From an uncultured Amaricoccus sp. (GTDB lineage Bacteria; Pseudomonadota; Alphaproteobacteria; Rhodobacterales; Rhodobacteraceae): a stretch of DNA of 25,585 nucleotides. Below are positions 14,952 to 22,310 of this stretch, piece by piece; the stretch's first letter is position 1; each line of letters begins with the position of its first letter. The notes under the pieces were generated by a model. That model was not told the DNA's origin and ran no database searches. It was given only the letters and a program-made list of their open reading frames with translations. The position numbers were made by a program, and so were the translations under genes. The DNA is taken from contig NZ_CALAGI010000124.1 in NCBI RefSeq assembly GCF_937891315.1, positions 1 through 25,585 on the forward strand. The letters are read 5' to 3'.

Positions 14952-15697
14952 TCGCGTTTGCGCGCGGCGATCAGATACTCGGTATTGCCATCGCCGCCGA
15001 GGATCGGGCTGACCGCGATGTCGATCACCTCCCAACCCTCGGACCGTAGGAAGCGGGCGACCGCTTCGCGCGCCTCGGCGATGGCAAAGGCGTCGCGGAC
15101 CAATCCGCCCTTGCCGACGAAGGCGGGGCCGACCTCGAACTGCGGCTTGATCAGCGCGACGAGCGTGGCCCCGGCGCGTGCCAGGGCGAGCGCCGGGGCC
15201 AATGCCTTGGTGAGCGAGATGAAGGACAGGTCAGCGACGATCCAGTTCGGCTCCGGCACATGCTCGGGCGTGATGTCGCGGGCGTTCAGCCCCTCGATCA
15301 GCCGCAGGCGCGGTTCGCCGCGGAGGCGACTCGCGAGTTGGCCATGGCCGACGTCGATCGCCCAAACCTCGGCCGCGCCGCGCTCAAGCAGAATCTCGCT
15401 GAAGCCCCCGGTCGAGGCCCCGAGGTCGAGCGCCACCGCGCCCGCGGGATCGAGCCCGAAGCTGTCGAGCGCGTGGCGCAGCTTCAGCGCCCCGCGCGAG
15501 ACGTAGGGGTTAGGTTCCCCGGTCAGCACCAGCGCGGCGCCGCGCGCGACCTTCTGCGCCGGCTTGCTCGCCGCCGCGCCATCGACGCGGACGACCCCGG
15601 CCTCGATCAGCGCCCGCGCCCGGGTCCGGCTGTCGGCGAGCCCCGCCGTCACCAGCGCCTGGTCGAGCCGCGCCGCCTCTTCACCCATGTTGTTCAT
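14849..15697 (-). CDS. tlyA: TlyA-family rRNA 2'-O-methyltransferase (S4 plus FtsJ-like domains)
   Basis: 282 residues. An N-terminal S4 RNA-binding domain (about 8-65, LDQALVTAGLADSRTRA) is followed by an FtsJ-like methyltransferase with SAM motif DLGASTGGFSEILLERGA (91-108). The expected K-D-K-E tetrad is visible: K72, D156, K184, E240. TlyA proteins 2'-O-methylate cytidines in 16S and 23S rRNA and in some bacteria affect capreomycin sensitivity. Homologous sequence ends near residue 248; the remaining 34 residues lie antisense on the VOC gene and are serine/arginine-rich, an apparent overrun. Start: ATG 15697, with GGAAGGTAGG upstream. Confidence 0.9.
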   Translation of the reverse strand: MNNMGEEAARLDQALVTAGLADSRTRARALIEAGVVRVDGAAASKPAQKVARGAALVLTGEPNPYVSRGALKLRHALDSFGLDPAGAVALDLGASTGGFSEILLERGAAEVWAIDVGHGQLASRLRGEPRLRLIEGLNARDITPEHVPEPNWIVADLSFISLTKALAPALALARAGATLVALIKPQFEVGPAFVGKGGLVRDAFAIAEAREAVARFLRSEGWEVIDIAVSPILGGDGNTEYLIAARKRDQASASSARKSSRSVTMASFPSLSRGHSVSGRSQ

Positions 15698-15803
15698 GTC
15701 AACCTACCTTCCCCGCGCCCGCGGGGACTTCCCACGAGGCCGGGATCTGACCGAATACCCTGCCACATTCGCGACGCCAAGCCGCGGACCGAACACATGG
15801 CCG

Positions 15804-17633
15804 CTACTCGGCCGCGAGATCGATGAAGCCGCCGGACTGGCGGTTCCAGAAGCCGGCATAGAGTCCGCCCCGCTTCAGGAGCCCGGGATGCGTGCCCTCC
15901 TCGACGATCCGCCCGGCGTCGAGCACCACGATGCGGTCCATGCGGGCGATCGTCGACAGCCGGTGGGCGATGGCGATCACCGTCTTGCCCTCCATCATCG
16001 TGTCGAGCGTGTCCTGGATCGCCGCCTCGACCTCGCTGTCGAGCGCCGAGGTCGCCTCGTCGAGCACCAGAACCGGCGCGTTCTTCAGGATCACCCGCGC
16101 GAGCGAGATGCGCTGACGCTGGCCGCCGGAGAGTTTCACCCCGCGCTCGCCGAGATGCGCCGCGTAGCCCTCGCGCCCCTTGAAGTCGCGCAGGCCGAGG
16201 ATGAAGTCATGCGCCTCCGCCCGGCGGGCCGCCTCGAACACCTCCTCGTCGGTGGCGTCCGGCCGGCCGTAGCGGATGTTCGCCAGAGCCGAGCGGTTGA
16301 ACATCGCGGTTTCCTGCCGGACCATGCCGATCTGGGCGCGCAGCGCATCCTGGGTCAGGTCGCGGATATCCACCCCGTCGAGCAGGATCCGCCCGCCCTC
16401 GACTTCGTAGAGCCGCAGCAGCAGCGAGACCGCCGTGGTCTTGCCCGCGCCCGAGCGGCCCACCAGAGCCACCCGCTCGCCCGGACGGACATGGAGGTCG
16501 AAATCCTCGAGCGCGGCCCGCCGACGGCCGTAGCCGAAGCGCACATGGTCGAAATCGACCGCCCCGCGCGAGGTCTCCGGTGTCCGGGCGTGGGCCGCGT
16601 CGACGATGCCGTGTGGCGGCGTCAGGGTGAGAATCCCGTCCTCGATCTCGCCGATATTGGCGAAGATGCCCATCGCCGTCATGCTGACCCAGCCCGACAT
16701 CTGCGCGATGCGCGTGGCGATCAGGCCCGCCGTCGCGATGTCGCCCGCCGTGGCGGCGCCGCGGCTCCAGAGAAAGAGCGCGCCGCCGATCAGCATCACC
16801 GGCAGCGCGCCGGCCAGCGTCATCAGCCAGAAGCGGAACGCCGCCGAGGTGGCGCCGAAATCGATCGCCGCGCCGCGATAGCTCGCGAGCGCGCGCAAGG
16901 TCGCCTGATCCTCGTGCGCGCCATGGCTGAAGAGCTTCACCGTGGCGATGTTGGTGATCGTGTCGACCACCTGCCCGGTGACGATGGCGCGCGCCGCCGC
17001 GCGATCGGTCGAGGTCGCGCGGATACGGGGCATGTAATGCCGGATCAGCAGCGCGTAGCCGCCGAGCCAGGCGATCATGCCGAGCGACAGCCAGAGGTTC
17101 ACGCCCGCCATCACCGCGACCGCGCCGACGATCGCCGTCACGGCGAGGCCGAGGGTATTGACCGTTTCGCTGACCGCCTCGGTGATGGCGCGGGCGGTCT
17201 GCTGCTGCTTCTGGGCGATGCGGCCGGCGAAATCGTCGTCGAAGAAGCTGAGCGACTGGCCGAGCGTGTGCCGGTTCAGCCGGGCGAGCACCAGCGGAAA
17301 CAGGTTCGGCCCCAGCGTCAGCGCGTTGATCGCGGCGCCGGTGCCCATCAGCGTCGGGCGCAGCACGAGGAAGAAGCCGAGCGCGGCCAGCAGCAGCGGC
17401 CATGTCTCGGCGATGAGCGCCTCCGGCCCGTGCGACTGGGCGAGGTCGATCAGCCAGCCGATCACCGCCGCCGAGCCGACCTCCGTCGCGCCGACCGCGA
17501 TCGAGATCGCGAGGCCGAAGAAGATCGCCGGCAGCGCCCCCCTCAGCGCCCAGCGCATGAAGCGCCAGAAGCCGTCGGGCGGCGGTCCCTCCGCGTGCGC
17601 GGTGGAATCGATGAGATTGGAGAAGCCCCTCAT
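15804..17633 (-). CDS. ABC exporter half-transporter (type IV fold), second of a pair
   Basis: 609 residues. The N-terminal membrane domain (about 30-325) has roughly six helices; the C-terminal ATPase has Walker A GRSGAGKTT (K398), signature LSGGQRQR (501-508), Walker B VLVLDE (E526) and switch IAHRLSTI. Homologues export lipids, peptides or drugs and work as dimers. The ATG at 17633 overlaps the stop of the upstream ABC gene (ATGA), so the two probably form a heterodimer. Both have a canonical ATPase site. The two genes share long near-identical DNA in the ATPase half but little in the membrane half. No cargo can be inferred. It terminates 107 bp from tlyA. Confidence 0.93.
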   Translation of the reverse strand: MRGFSNLIDSTAHAEGPPPDGFWRFMRWALRGALPAIFFGLAISIAVGATEVGSAAVIGWLIDLAQSHGPEALIAETWPLLLAALGFFLVLRPTLMGTGAAINALTLGPNLFPLVLARLNRHTLGQSLSFFDDDFAGRIAQKQQQTARAITEAVSETVNTLGLAVTAIVGAVAVMAGVNLWLSLGMIAWLGGYALLIRHYMPRIRATSTDRAAARAIVTGQVVDTITNIATVKLFSHGAHEDQATLRALASYRGAAIDFGATSAAFRFWLMTLAGALPVMLIGGALFLWSRGAATAGDIATAGLIATRIAQMSGWVSMTAMGIFANIGEIEDGILTLTPPHGIVDAAHARTPETSRGAVDFDHVRFGYGRRRAALEDFDLHVRPGERVALVGRSGAGKTTAVSLLLRLYEVEGGRILLDGVDIRDLTQDALRAQIGMVRQETAMFNRSALANIRYGRPDATDEEVFEAARRAEAHDFILGLRDFKGREGYAAHLGERGVKLSGGQRQRISLARVILKNAPVLVLDEATSALDSEVEAAIQDTLDTMMEGKTVIAIAHRLSTIARMDRIVVLDAGRIVEEGTHPGLLKRGGLYAGFWNRQSGGFIDLAAE

Positions 17634-19471
17634 TCCGCCGCCTCGAGATTGATGAAGCCGCCGGACTGGTGGTTCCAGAACTTGGCATAGAGCCCGTTCC
17701 GGGCCAGCAGGGCGGCGTGGGTTCCCTGCTCGGCGATCCGGCCGGCGTCGAGCACAACGATCCGGTCCATGCGCGAGATGGTCGAGAGCCGGTGCGCGAT
17801 GGCGATCACCGTCTTGCCCTCCATCACGCCATAGAGCGTCTCCTGGATCGCCGCCTCGACCTCGCTGTCGAGCGCCGAGGTCGCCTCGTCGAGCACGAGG
17901 ATCGGCGCGCCCTTCAGGATCACCCGGGCGAGGGCGATGCGCTGCCGCTGGCCGCCCGACAGCTTCACTCCGCGCTCGCCCACCTGCGCGTCGTAGCCGG
18001 CGCGGCCGGCGCGGTCGGTCAGTCCGAGAATGAAGTCATGCGCCTCCGCCCGCTTCGCCGCCGCGATCATCTCGGCCTCGGTCGCGTCGGGTCGCCCATA
18101 GAGGATGTTCTCCCGCACCGACCGGTGCAGGAGCGACGGGTCCTGCGTTACCATGCCGATCTGGCGCCGGAGCGAATCCTGCGTCACCGCGCGGACATCC
18201 TGCCCGTCGATCCGCAGGGCGCCGCCCTCGGTATCGAAGAAGCGCAGGATGAGATTGACCAGCGTCGACTTGCCGGCGCCGGAGCGGCCGACGAGCCCGA
18301 CCCGCTCGCCCGGCCGGATGGTCAGCGAAACACGGTCGAGCCCGCCCGAGCCGCGGCCGTAGTGATGGCGCACATCGTCGAACACGACTTCCCCTTCGGT
18401 GACCGCGAGTTGGGTCGCCGTCGGCGCGTCCTTGAGCTCGATCGGAGCGGTGATGGTTTCCATGCCTTCCTTGATCACGCCGACGTTCTGGAACAGCGAC
18501 GACAGCGACCACATGATCCAGCCGGTCATGGCGTTCAGCCGCAGGGTCAGGGCCGAGGCGGCCGCGACCGTTCCGATCGTCGCTATTCCAACCTGCCACA
18601 GATAGAGCGCGTAACCGATGACGGCCACGATCAGGAATCCGTTTATCACCGTCAGGCCGAGATCCATCAGCGTGAAGATCCGCATCTGCCGCGCGAAGGC
18701 CTGGCGGGCGGTCTCGATCGCCTCGCCGGCGTAGGCTTCCTCCGAACGGGTATGCGCGAACAGCTTCACCGACTGGATGTTGGTGTAGCTGTCGACGATC
18801 CGCCCGGTGATCGCCGAGCGGGCGTCGGAAAACGCCTCCGAGGCGGCGCCGACCCGCGGGATCGTCCAGGTGACGAGCCAGACATAGAGGACGAGCCAGA
18901 CCGCGAGCGGCGCCGCCAGCCGGGCATCGGTGTCCGAGAGCAGCCAGAGCGCGCCGATGAGATAGATCGCGGCGTAGACCAGCGCGTCGAAGGTCTGGAA
19001 CGTCGCCTCGACCACCGCCGGCGCGGTCTGCATCAGCCGGTTGGCGATGCGCCCGGCGAAATCATTCTGGAACCAGCCGACCGACTGGCGCAGCACATGG
19101 CGATGGCTGCGCCAGCGCACCAGCGTCCCGAGGTTCGGCATCAGCGACTGGTTGAGGAAGGCCGCGCTGAGCGTCTGGATCAGCGGCCGCAGGAACAGGA
19201 TGAACACCGCGACCAGCCCGAGCTCGATCCCGTGCCGCGACCAGAGCGCGCCCGGCTCCGTCTTGCCAAGCAGGTCGACCAGCCGCCCGGCGTACCAGAT
19301 GAGCAGGATCTCGATGATCGCGACCGCGAGGATGGCGAGCGTCGTCCAGACGAGCACCCAGCGCGCCGGCCGCACATAGGCGAGGATGTAGGGCCAGAAC
19401 CGGTTCGGTGGCGCGTCGGTGTCGCGATACGGCCCATAGGGATCGACCAGCGACTCGAAAAAACGAAACAT
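17630..19471 (-). CDS. ABC exporter half-transporter (type IV fold), first of a pair
   Basis: 613 residues from ATG 19471. A membrane domain (about 35-330) with six helices is followed by an ATPase having Walker A GRSGAGKST (K401), signature LSGGQRQR (504-511), Walker B ILVLDE (E529) and IAHRLSTI. The N-terminus MFRFFESLVDPYGPY fits the family. A TTG ten codons upstream is in frame but less likely. It is coupled by ATGA overlap to the second half-transporter at 15804-17633. Upstream is the 410-bp intergenic region shared with hemF, which contains repeat copy B and a strong dyad. Partner membrane segments differ, suggesting a heterodimer. Confidence 0.93.
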   Translation of the reverse strand: MFRFFESLVDPYGPYRDTDAPPNRFWPYILAYVRPARWVLVWTTLAILAVAIIEILLIWYAGRLVDLLGKTEPGALWSRHGIELGLVAVFILFLRPLIQTLSAAFLNQSLMPNLGTLVRWRSHRHVLRQSVGWFQNDFAGRIANRLMQTAPAVVEATFQTFDALVYAAIYLIGALWLLSDTDARLAAPLAVWLVLYVWLVTWTIPRVGAASEAFSDARSAITGRIVDSYTNIQSVKLFAHTRSEEAYAGEAIETARQAFARQMRIFTLMDLGLTVINGFLIVAVIGYALYLWQVGIATIGTVAAASALTLRLNAMTGWIMWSLSSLFQNVGVIKEGMETITAPIELKDAPTATQLAVTEGEVVFDDVRHHYGRGSGGLDRVSLTIRPGERVGLVGRSGAGKSTLVNLILRFFDTEGGALRIDGQDVRAVTQDSLRRQIGMVTQDPSLLHRSVRENILYGRPDATEAEMIAAAKRAEAHDFILGLTDRAGRAGYDAQVGERGVKLSGGQRQRIALARVILKGAPILVLDEATSALDSEVEAAIQETLYGVMEGKTVIAIAHRLSTISRMDRIVVLDAGRIAEQGTHAALLARNGLYAKFWNHQSGGFINLEAAE

Positions 19472-19657
19472 GGGGGAGACCTTCGGGAGAAGAACGGGCA
19501 AGGAGGGCGGATGAGCACGGGGGCGCGAGCGGCGGCCCCGTCCGGAGCCGGCTTAGAGGCCAGGTTTCCGGAAAATCGCCATGCCAGAACTCCTCGAAGG
19601 TGCCGGCGCCTTGTACCGCGGTCGCGGGCGATTGTCACCCCCGTTCAGCGCCGCCAC

Positions 19658-19700
19658 GATTTCAGAGGTCCGGAGAAATCCGAATCCCTCGCGCCCTCGG
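19658..19700. repeat. Intergenic repeat element, copy B (upstream of hemF)
   Basis: Shares CGATTTC, CCGGAGAAATCCG and CCTCGCGCCC with copy A in the same order. CGGA-GAAA-TCCG forms a GNRA-capped stem. It lies in a divergent intergenic region, oriented the same way relative to hemF as copy A is to aroC. The 3' block CGCGCCC can pair with GGGCGCG at 19713-19719; in copy A a shorter CGCCC/GGGCG pairing is possible. Confidence 0.6.
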
Positions 19701-19721
19701 GACGTTTCCTCCGGGCGCGCG

Positions 19722-19756
19722 GCCTTGCCGACCTGCCGCTGGCAAGTCGGCAAGGC
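19722..19756. repeat. 35-bp near-perfect inverted repeat
   Basis: GCCTTGCCGAC (19722-19732) pairs with GTCGGCAAGGC (19746-19756). After one C-A mismatch, TGCC pairs with GGCA around a three-base GCT loop, giving 15 pairs in all. No T-run follows on either strand, so it is not a typical intrinsic terminator. It may be an operator, a mobile palindromic element or part of an untranslated leader for hemF. Confidence 0.6.
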
Positions 19757-19881
19757 GCGTCCTCCGTGGATATCTTCGGCGGGTCGGTGAAAATCGAGCG
19801 CGGGGTCAAACCCGGTCGCCGCCACGCATGGACAGACACCCGGGGACGTGGCGATAAGCGGGCAATTGGCTGGAGCATGTG

Positions 19882-20778
19882 ATGACCGACGTCGCCGAGA
19901 GTGAGAAGACCCGGGCGAAGGACTGGTTCGAGGGATTGCGGGACCGGATCTGCGCCGCTTTCGAAGCGCTGGAAACGGCGCAGGACACCGGCCCCTTCGC
20001 CGACCTGCCGCCGGGCCGGTTCGATCGCAGGGAGACGCGGCGCGTCGGCGCGGCGGCGGATGAGGAAGCCGGCGGCGGCGTCATGGCGGTCATGCGCGGC
20101 GGCCGCGTGTTCGAGAAGGTGGGGGTCAATGTCTCGACCGTCTTCGGCATCCTCGCGCCGGAGGCGCGGCGCAGCCTGACCGCGCGCAAGGAGATCCCCG
20201 GCCTCGACGCCGATCCGCGGTTCTGGGCGAGCGGGATCAGCCTCGTCGCGCATCTGCGCTCGCCACTGACGCCGGCGGTCCATATGAACACCCGCATGTT
20301 CTGGACGCCGGCCGGCTGGTGGTTCGGCGGCGGCGCCGACCTCAATCCGATGATCGAGGACCCCGCCGACACCACGCATTTCCACGCCGGGCTCCGGGCC
20401 GCCTGCGACGCGCATGATCCCGCCTACTATTCCCGCTTCAAGGCCTGGGCCGACGACTATTTCCTGATCCGCCACTGGAACGAGCCGCGCGGCGTCGGCG
20501 GCGTCTTCTACGACGACCTCTGTACCGGCGACTGGGAGGCGGATTTCGCCTTCACCCGCGACATCGGCGCCGCCTTCCTGCCTGCCTACGCGCCGCTGGT
20601 CGAGCGTCACATGCGCCGCCCCTGGACCGAGGCGCAGCGCGAGATCCAGCTGGTGAAGCGCGGGCGCTATGCCGAGTTCAACCTCGTCTACGACCGCGGC
20701 ACCCAGTTCGGCCTCAGGACCGGCCACAATCCGGAGGCGGTGCTCATGTCGTTGCCCCCGGTTGCAAAATGGCCGTGA
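19882..20778 (+). CDS. hemF: Oxygen-dependent coproporphyrinogen III oxidase
   Basis: 298 residues. Aerobic conversion of coproporphyrinogen III to protoporphyrinogen IX in heme synthesis. Family motifs are present in order: FEKVGVNVSTVFG, HMNTRMFW, WWFGGGADLNP, WNEPRGVGGVFYDDL and GRYAEFNLVYDRGTQFGL. Length matches the usual 298-303 residues. Start: ATG 19882, with GGAG about seven bases upstream; a GTG directly before it is possible. It ends 7 bp from the convergent SnoaL-like gene. The upstream region carries the intergenic repeat and a strong dyad, which could regulate it. Confidence 0.97.
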   Translation: MTDVAESEKTRAKDWFEGLRDRICAAFEALETAQDTGPFADLPPGRFDRRETRRVGAAADEEAGGGVMAVMRGGRVFEKVGVNVSTVFGILAPEARRSLTARKEIPGLDADPRFWASGISLVAHLRSPLTPAVHMNTRMFWTPAGWWFGGGADLNPMIEDPADTTHFHAGLRAACDAHDPAYYSRFKAWADDYFLIRHWNEPRGVGGVFYDDLCTGDWEADFAFTRDIGAAFLPAYAPLVERHMRRPWTEAQREIQLVKRGRYAEFNLVYDRGTQFGLRTGHNPEAVLMSLPPVAKWP

Positions 20779-20785
20779 CCGGCGC

Positions 20786-21178
20786 TCAGAAGAAAAATTC
20801 CTCCCGCACGATCTTGCCGGCGTGATCGACGGTGTAGAGAGCGACTTCCTTCATCGCATTGCGCTTGCCGGAGTTGCGGTCGGTCGCGTCGAACTCGAAG
20901 ATCACCGAGAAGCGGTCGCCGTTGACATAGGGGCCATCGGCGCTGGCGGAATGTACCTCCATCGTGGTTTCCCACCAGTCGTGCTTGCCCTCGATTCCCT
21001 TCACGCCCCGCGTTTCACGACTCTCGCCACCCATCGAGACCGCCTCGACCGAGACCGCGTCCGGGGCGTAGAGATCCTTCAATCCCTGCCGCGTGGTCCC
21101 GGCCCGGCAATGCCCGACCAGAGCCTCCGCCGTCGCCTTCACGGTCTCGGCCTTTGGTTCCCTGGTATCGACTGACAT
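20786..21178 (-). CDS. SnoaL-like (ketosteroid-isomerase fold) protein
   Basis: 130 residues. The pattern of an N-terminal helix (VKATAEALVGHCRAG), then LYAPDAVSVEAVS, a KGIEGKHDWWE segment, and C-terminal strands ending ALYTVDHAGKIVREEFFF is that of the NTF2-like SnoaL fold. These are small cone-shaped domains binding varied ligands; function is unknown. Start: ATG 21178, with AAGGGG eight bases upstream; the frame is open further upstream but the family N-terminus begins here. It is convergent with hemF (7-bp gap) and divergent from the Bfd-like gene. Confidence 0.88.
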   Translation of the reverse strand: MSVDTREPKAETVKATAEALVGHCRAGTTRQGLKDLYAPDAVSVEAVSMGGESRETRGVKGIEGKHDWWETTMEVHSASADGPYVNGDRFSVIFEFDATDRNSGKRNAMKEVALYTVDHAGKIVREEFFF

Positions 21179-21391
21179 CGGCTGACCCCTTCGATGTTCG
21201 CTAAATGTTCCAATGATTAACGCCGCTCGCCGATTCGTGCAAGCGGGACGGTCCGGGCGGTCAGGGGAGGCTTGCTTTTCCTGAGCGGCTTTGTCAGGAT
21301 TGGTGCGATCAGCTTGGAGGCGAATCTTCGCGATGTGCTGGCCGTTGGTGGAATCTAGCCTGGATCGCGCCTCGGGGACAGGGGGATCGGA

Positions 21392-21640
21392 ATGATCGTA
21401 TGTTCCTGCGCCCGTATCTCCGACACGGAAATCCATCAGGCGATCGATTGGATGCGCAACGCGGACGCCTATACCCTGATCACGCCGGGCAAGGTCTTTC
21501 GCGCGCTCGGCAAGACGCCGGAATGCGGCGGCTGCGTCCGGCTCTTCATCGACAGCATGCGCCAGAACGACAAGCTCGGCGTTCCGGTCGAACTGCGCAA
21601 TCTGCGCCGCCGCAAGAGCGTGTCGGTGGTGGAAGACTGA
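21392..21640 (+). CDS. Bfd-type [2Fe-2S]-binding protein (bacterioferritin-associated ferredoxin-like)
   Basis: 82 residues. Four cysteines, C4, C6, C45 and C48 (CSC near the start and CGGC in the middle), match the BFD-like [2Fe-2S] site. Homologues reduce bacterioferritin to release iron, but many stand alone with other roles. Here no bfr gene is seen in the window. The basic C-terminus LRNLRRRKS is typical. Start: ATG 21392, with GGGGGA shortly upstream. The 213-bp upstream region shows no convincing iron-responsive box. It is convergent with smpB. Confidence 0.9.
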   Translation: MIVCSCARISDTEIHQAIDWMRNADAYTLITPGKVFRALGKTPECGGCVRLFIDSMRQNDKLGVPVELRNLRRRKSVSVVED

Positions 21641-21691
21641 TTCCGGTTGGAAGACCGAATTCCGCTTTCGACTTCCGTCACGATCCGCGCC

Positions 21692-21728
21692 GCTGAGAAT
21701 CCCGGCCGGCGGTATCGGTCGGCTCAGC
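21692..21728. terminator. Stem-loop at the bfd-like/smpB convergent junction
   Basis: GCTGAG (21692-21697) pairs with CTCAGC (21723-21728), and CCGGCCG pairs with CGGTCGG inside (one G-U), around a seven-base loop with a four-base bulge. It overlaps the smpB stop and lies about 50 bp beyond the bfd-like stop. No T-run follows, so termination is only a suggestion. Confidence 0.3.
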
Positions 21729-22194
21729 CGCGGGCGCGCAGCAGCCGGGCCTTCTCGCGCTCCCAGTCGCGCTTCTTGTCGGTCTCGCGCTTGTCGGCCA
21801 TCTTCTTGCCCTTGGCGATGCCGAGCTGCAGCTTGGCGATGCCGCGCTCGTTGAAATAGAGCTTGAGCGGCACCAGGGTCATGCCCTCGCGACCGATGCC
21901 CTGCCAGAGCCTGGACAGTTCGCGCTTGTTGACCAGCAGCTTGCGCCGCCGCCGCTCCTCATGGCCGAAGCTGCGCGCACGGTCATAGGCCGGGATATAG
22001 CCGTTGATCAGCCAGAGCTCGCCCTGCTCGACCGTGGCATAGCTCTCGGCGATATTCGCCTTGCCGGTGCGCAGGCTCTTGACCTCCGAACCTTCGAGCA
22101 TGATTCCGGCCTCGAGATCATCCTCGATGAAATAGTTGTGCCGCGCCTTGCGGTTCTCGGCGACGATCTTCTGTTTGACGGGGGTCTTCACCAT
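21724..22194 (-). CDS. smpB: SsrA-binding protein SmpB
   Basis: 156 residues; required with tmRNA for trans-translation on stalled ribosomes. The core motifs are ENRKARHNYFIEDDLEAGI, EGSEVKSLRTGKANI and ESYATVEQGELWLIN, then LKLYFNERGIAKLQLGIAKG. The basic C-terminal tail (KKMADKRETDKKRDWER...) is the part that folds into the mRNA channel. Length is near the usual 155-160. Start: ATG 22194. It follows dapA on the same strand by 103 bp, an arrangement I associate with Rhodobacteraceae-type genomes, and may be co-transcribed with it. Confidence 0.97.
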   Translation of the reverse strand: MVKTPVKQKIVAENRKARHNYFIEDDLEAGIMLEGSEVKSLRTGKANIAESYATVEQGELWLINGYIPAYDRARSFGHEERRRRKLLVNKRELSRLWQGIGREGMTLVPLKLYFNERGIAKLQLGIAKGKKMADKRETDKKRDWEREKARLLRARG

Positions 22195-22280
22195 GGCCCG
22201 GCCGCTCTAGACCAGCCTCGCCCCCCTGTCCAGTTGGCCGCGCGCGATTGATCCGCCGGCCGCGACGGCCGACCGGACAT

Positions 22281-22310
22281 GCCTAGTTCAGCAGGGCCTA
22301 GTTCAGCAGG
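22281..22310. repeat. 15-bp perfect tandem duplication across the dapA stop
   Basis: GCCTAGTTCAGCAGG occurs twice back to back (22281-22295 and 22296-22310). It duplicates the end of dapA in frame: on the minus strand the gene reads LLN-stop, then A-LLN-stop again. It is a recent slippage or duplication with no effect on the protein. Confidence 0.9.

Larger units (their letters stand above)
19472..19881. other. 410-bp divergent intergenic region between ABC exporter and hemF
   Basis: No gene is supported here. It contains repeat copy B (19658-19700), a CGCGCCC/GGGCGCG stem (19690-19719) and the 35-bp dyad at 19722-19756. The remaining segments show no promoter that I can assign; neither an FNR-like TTGAT-ATCAA box nor an obvious iron box is present. 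Confidence 0.6.

Noticed and set aside
15564..19882. Two plus-strand frames of 708 and 737 residues opposite the ABC exporter genes
   Set aside because: Low-complexity Arg/Asp/Glu/Ala text, antisense to clear ABC genes; they repeat the same pattern because the ABC genes are paralogous.
21179..21391. Iron-responsive (Irr/Fur-like) box upstream of the Bfd-like gene
   Set aside because: I looked for an ICE-type or rhodo-box palindrome and saw none that is convincing.
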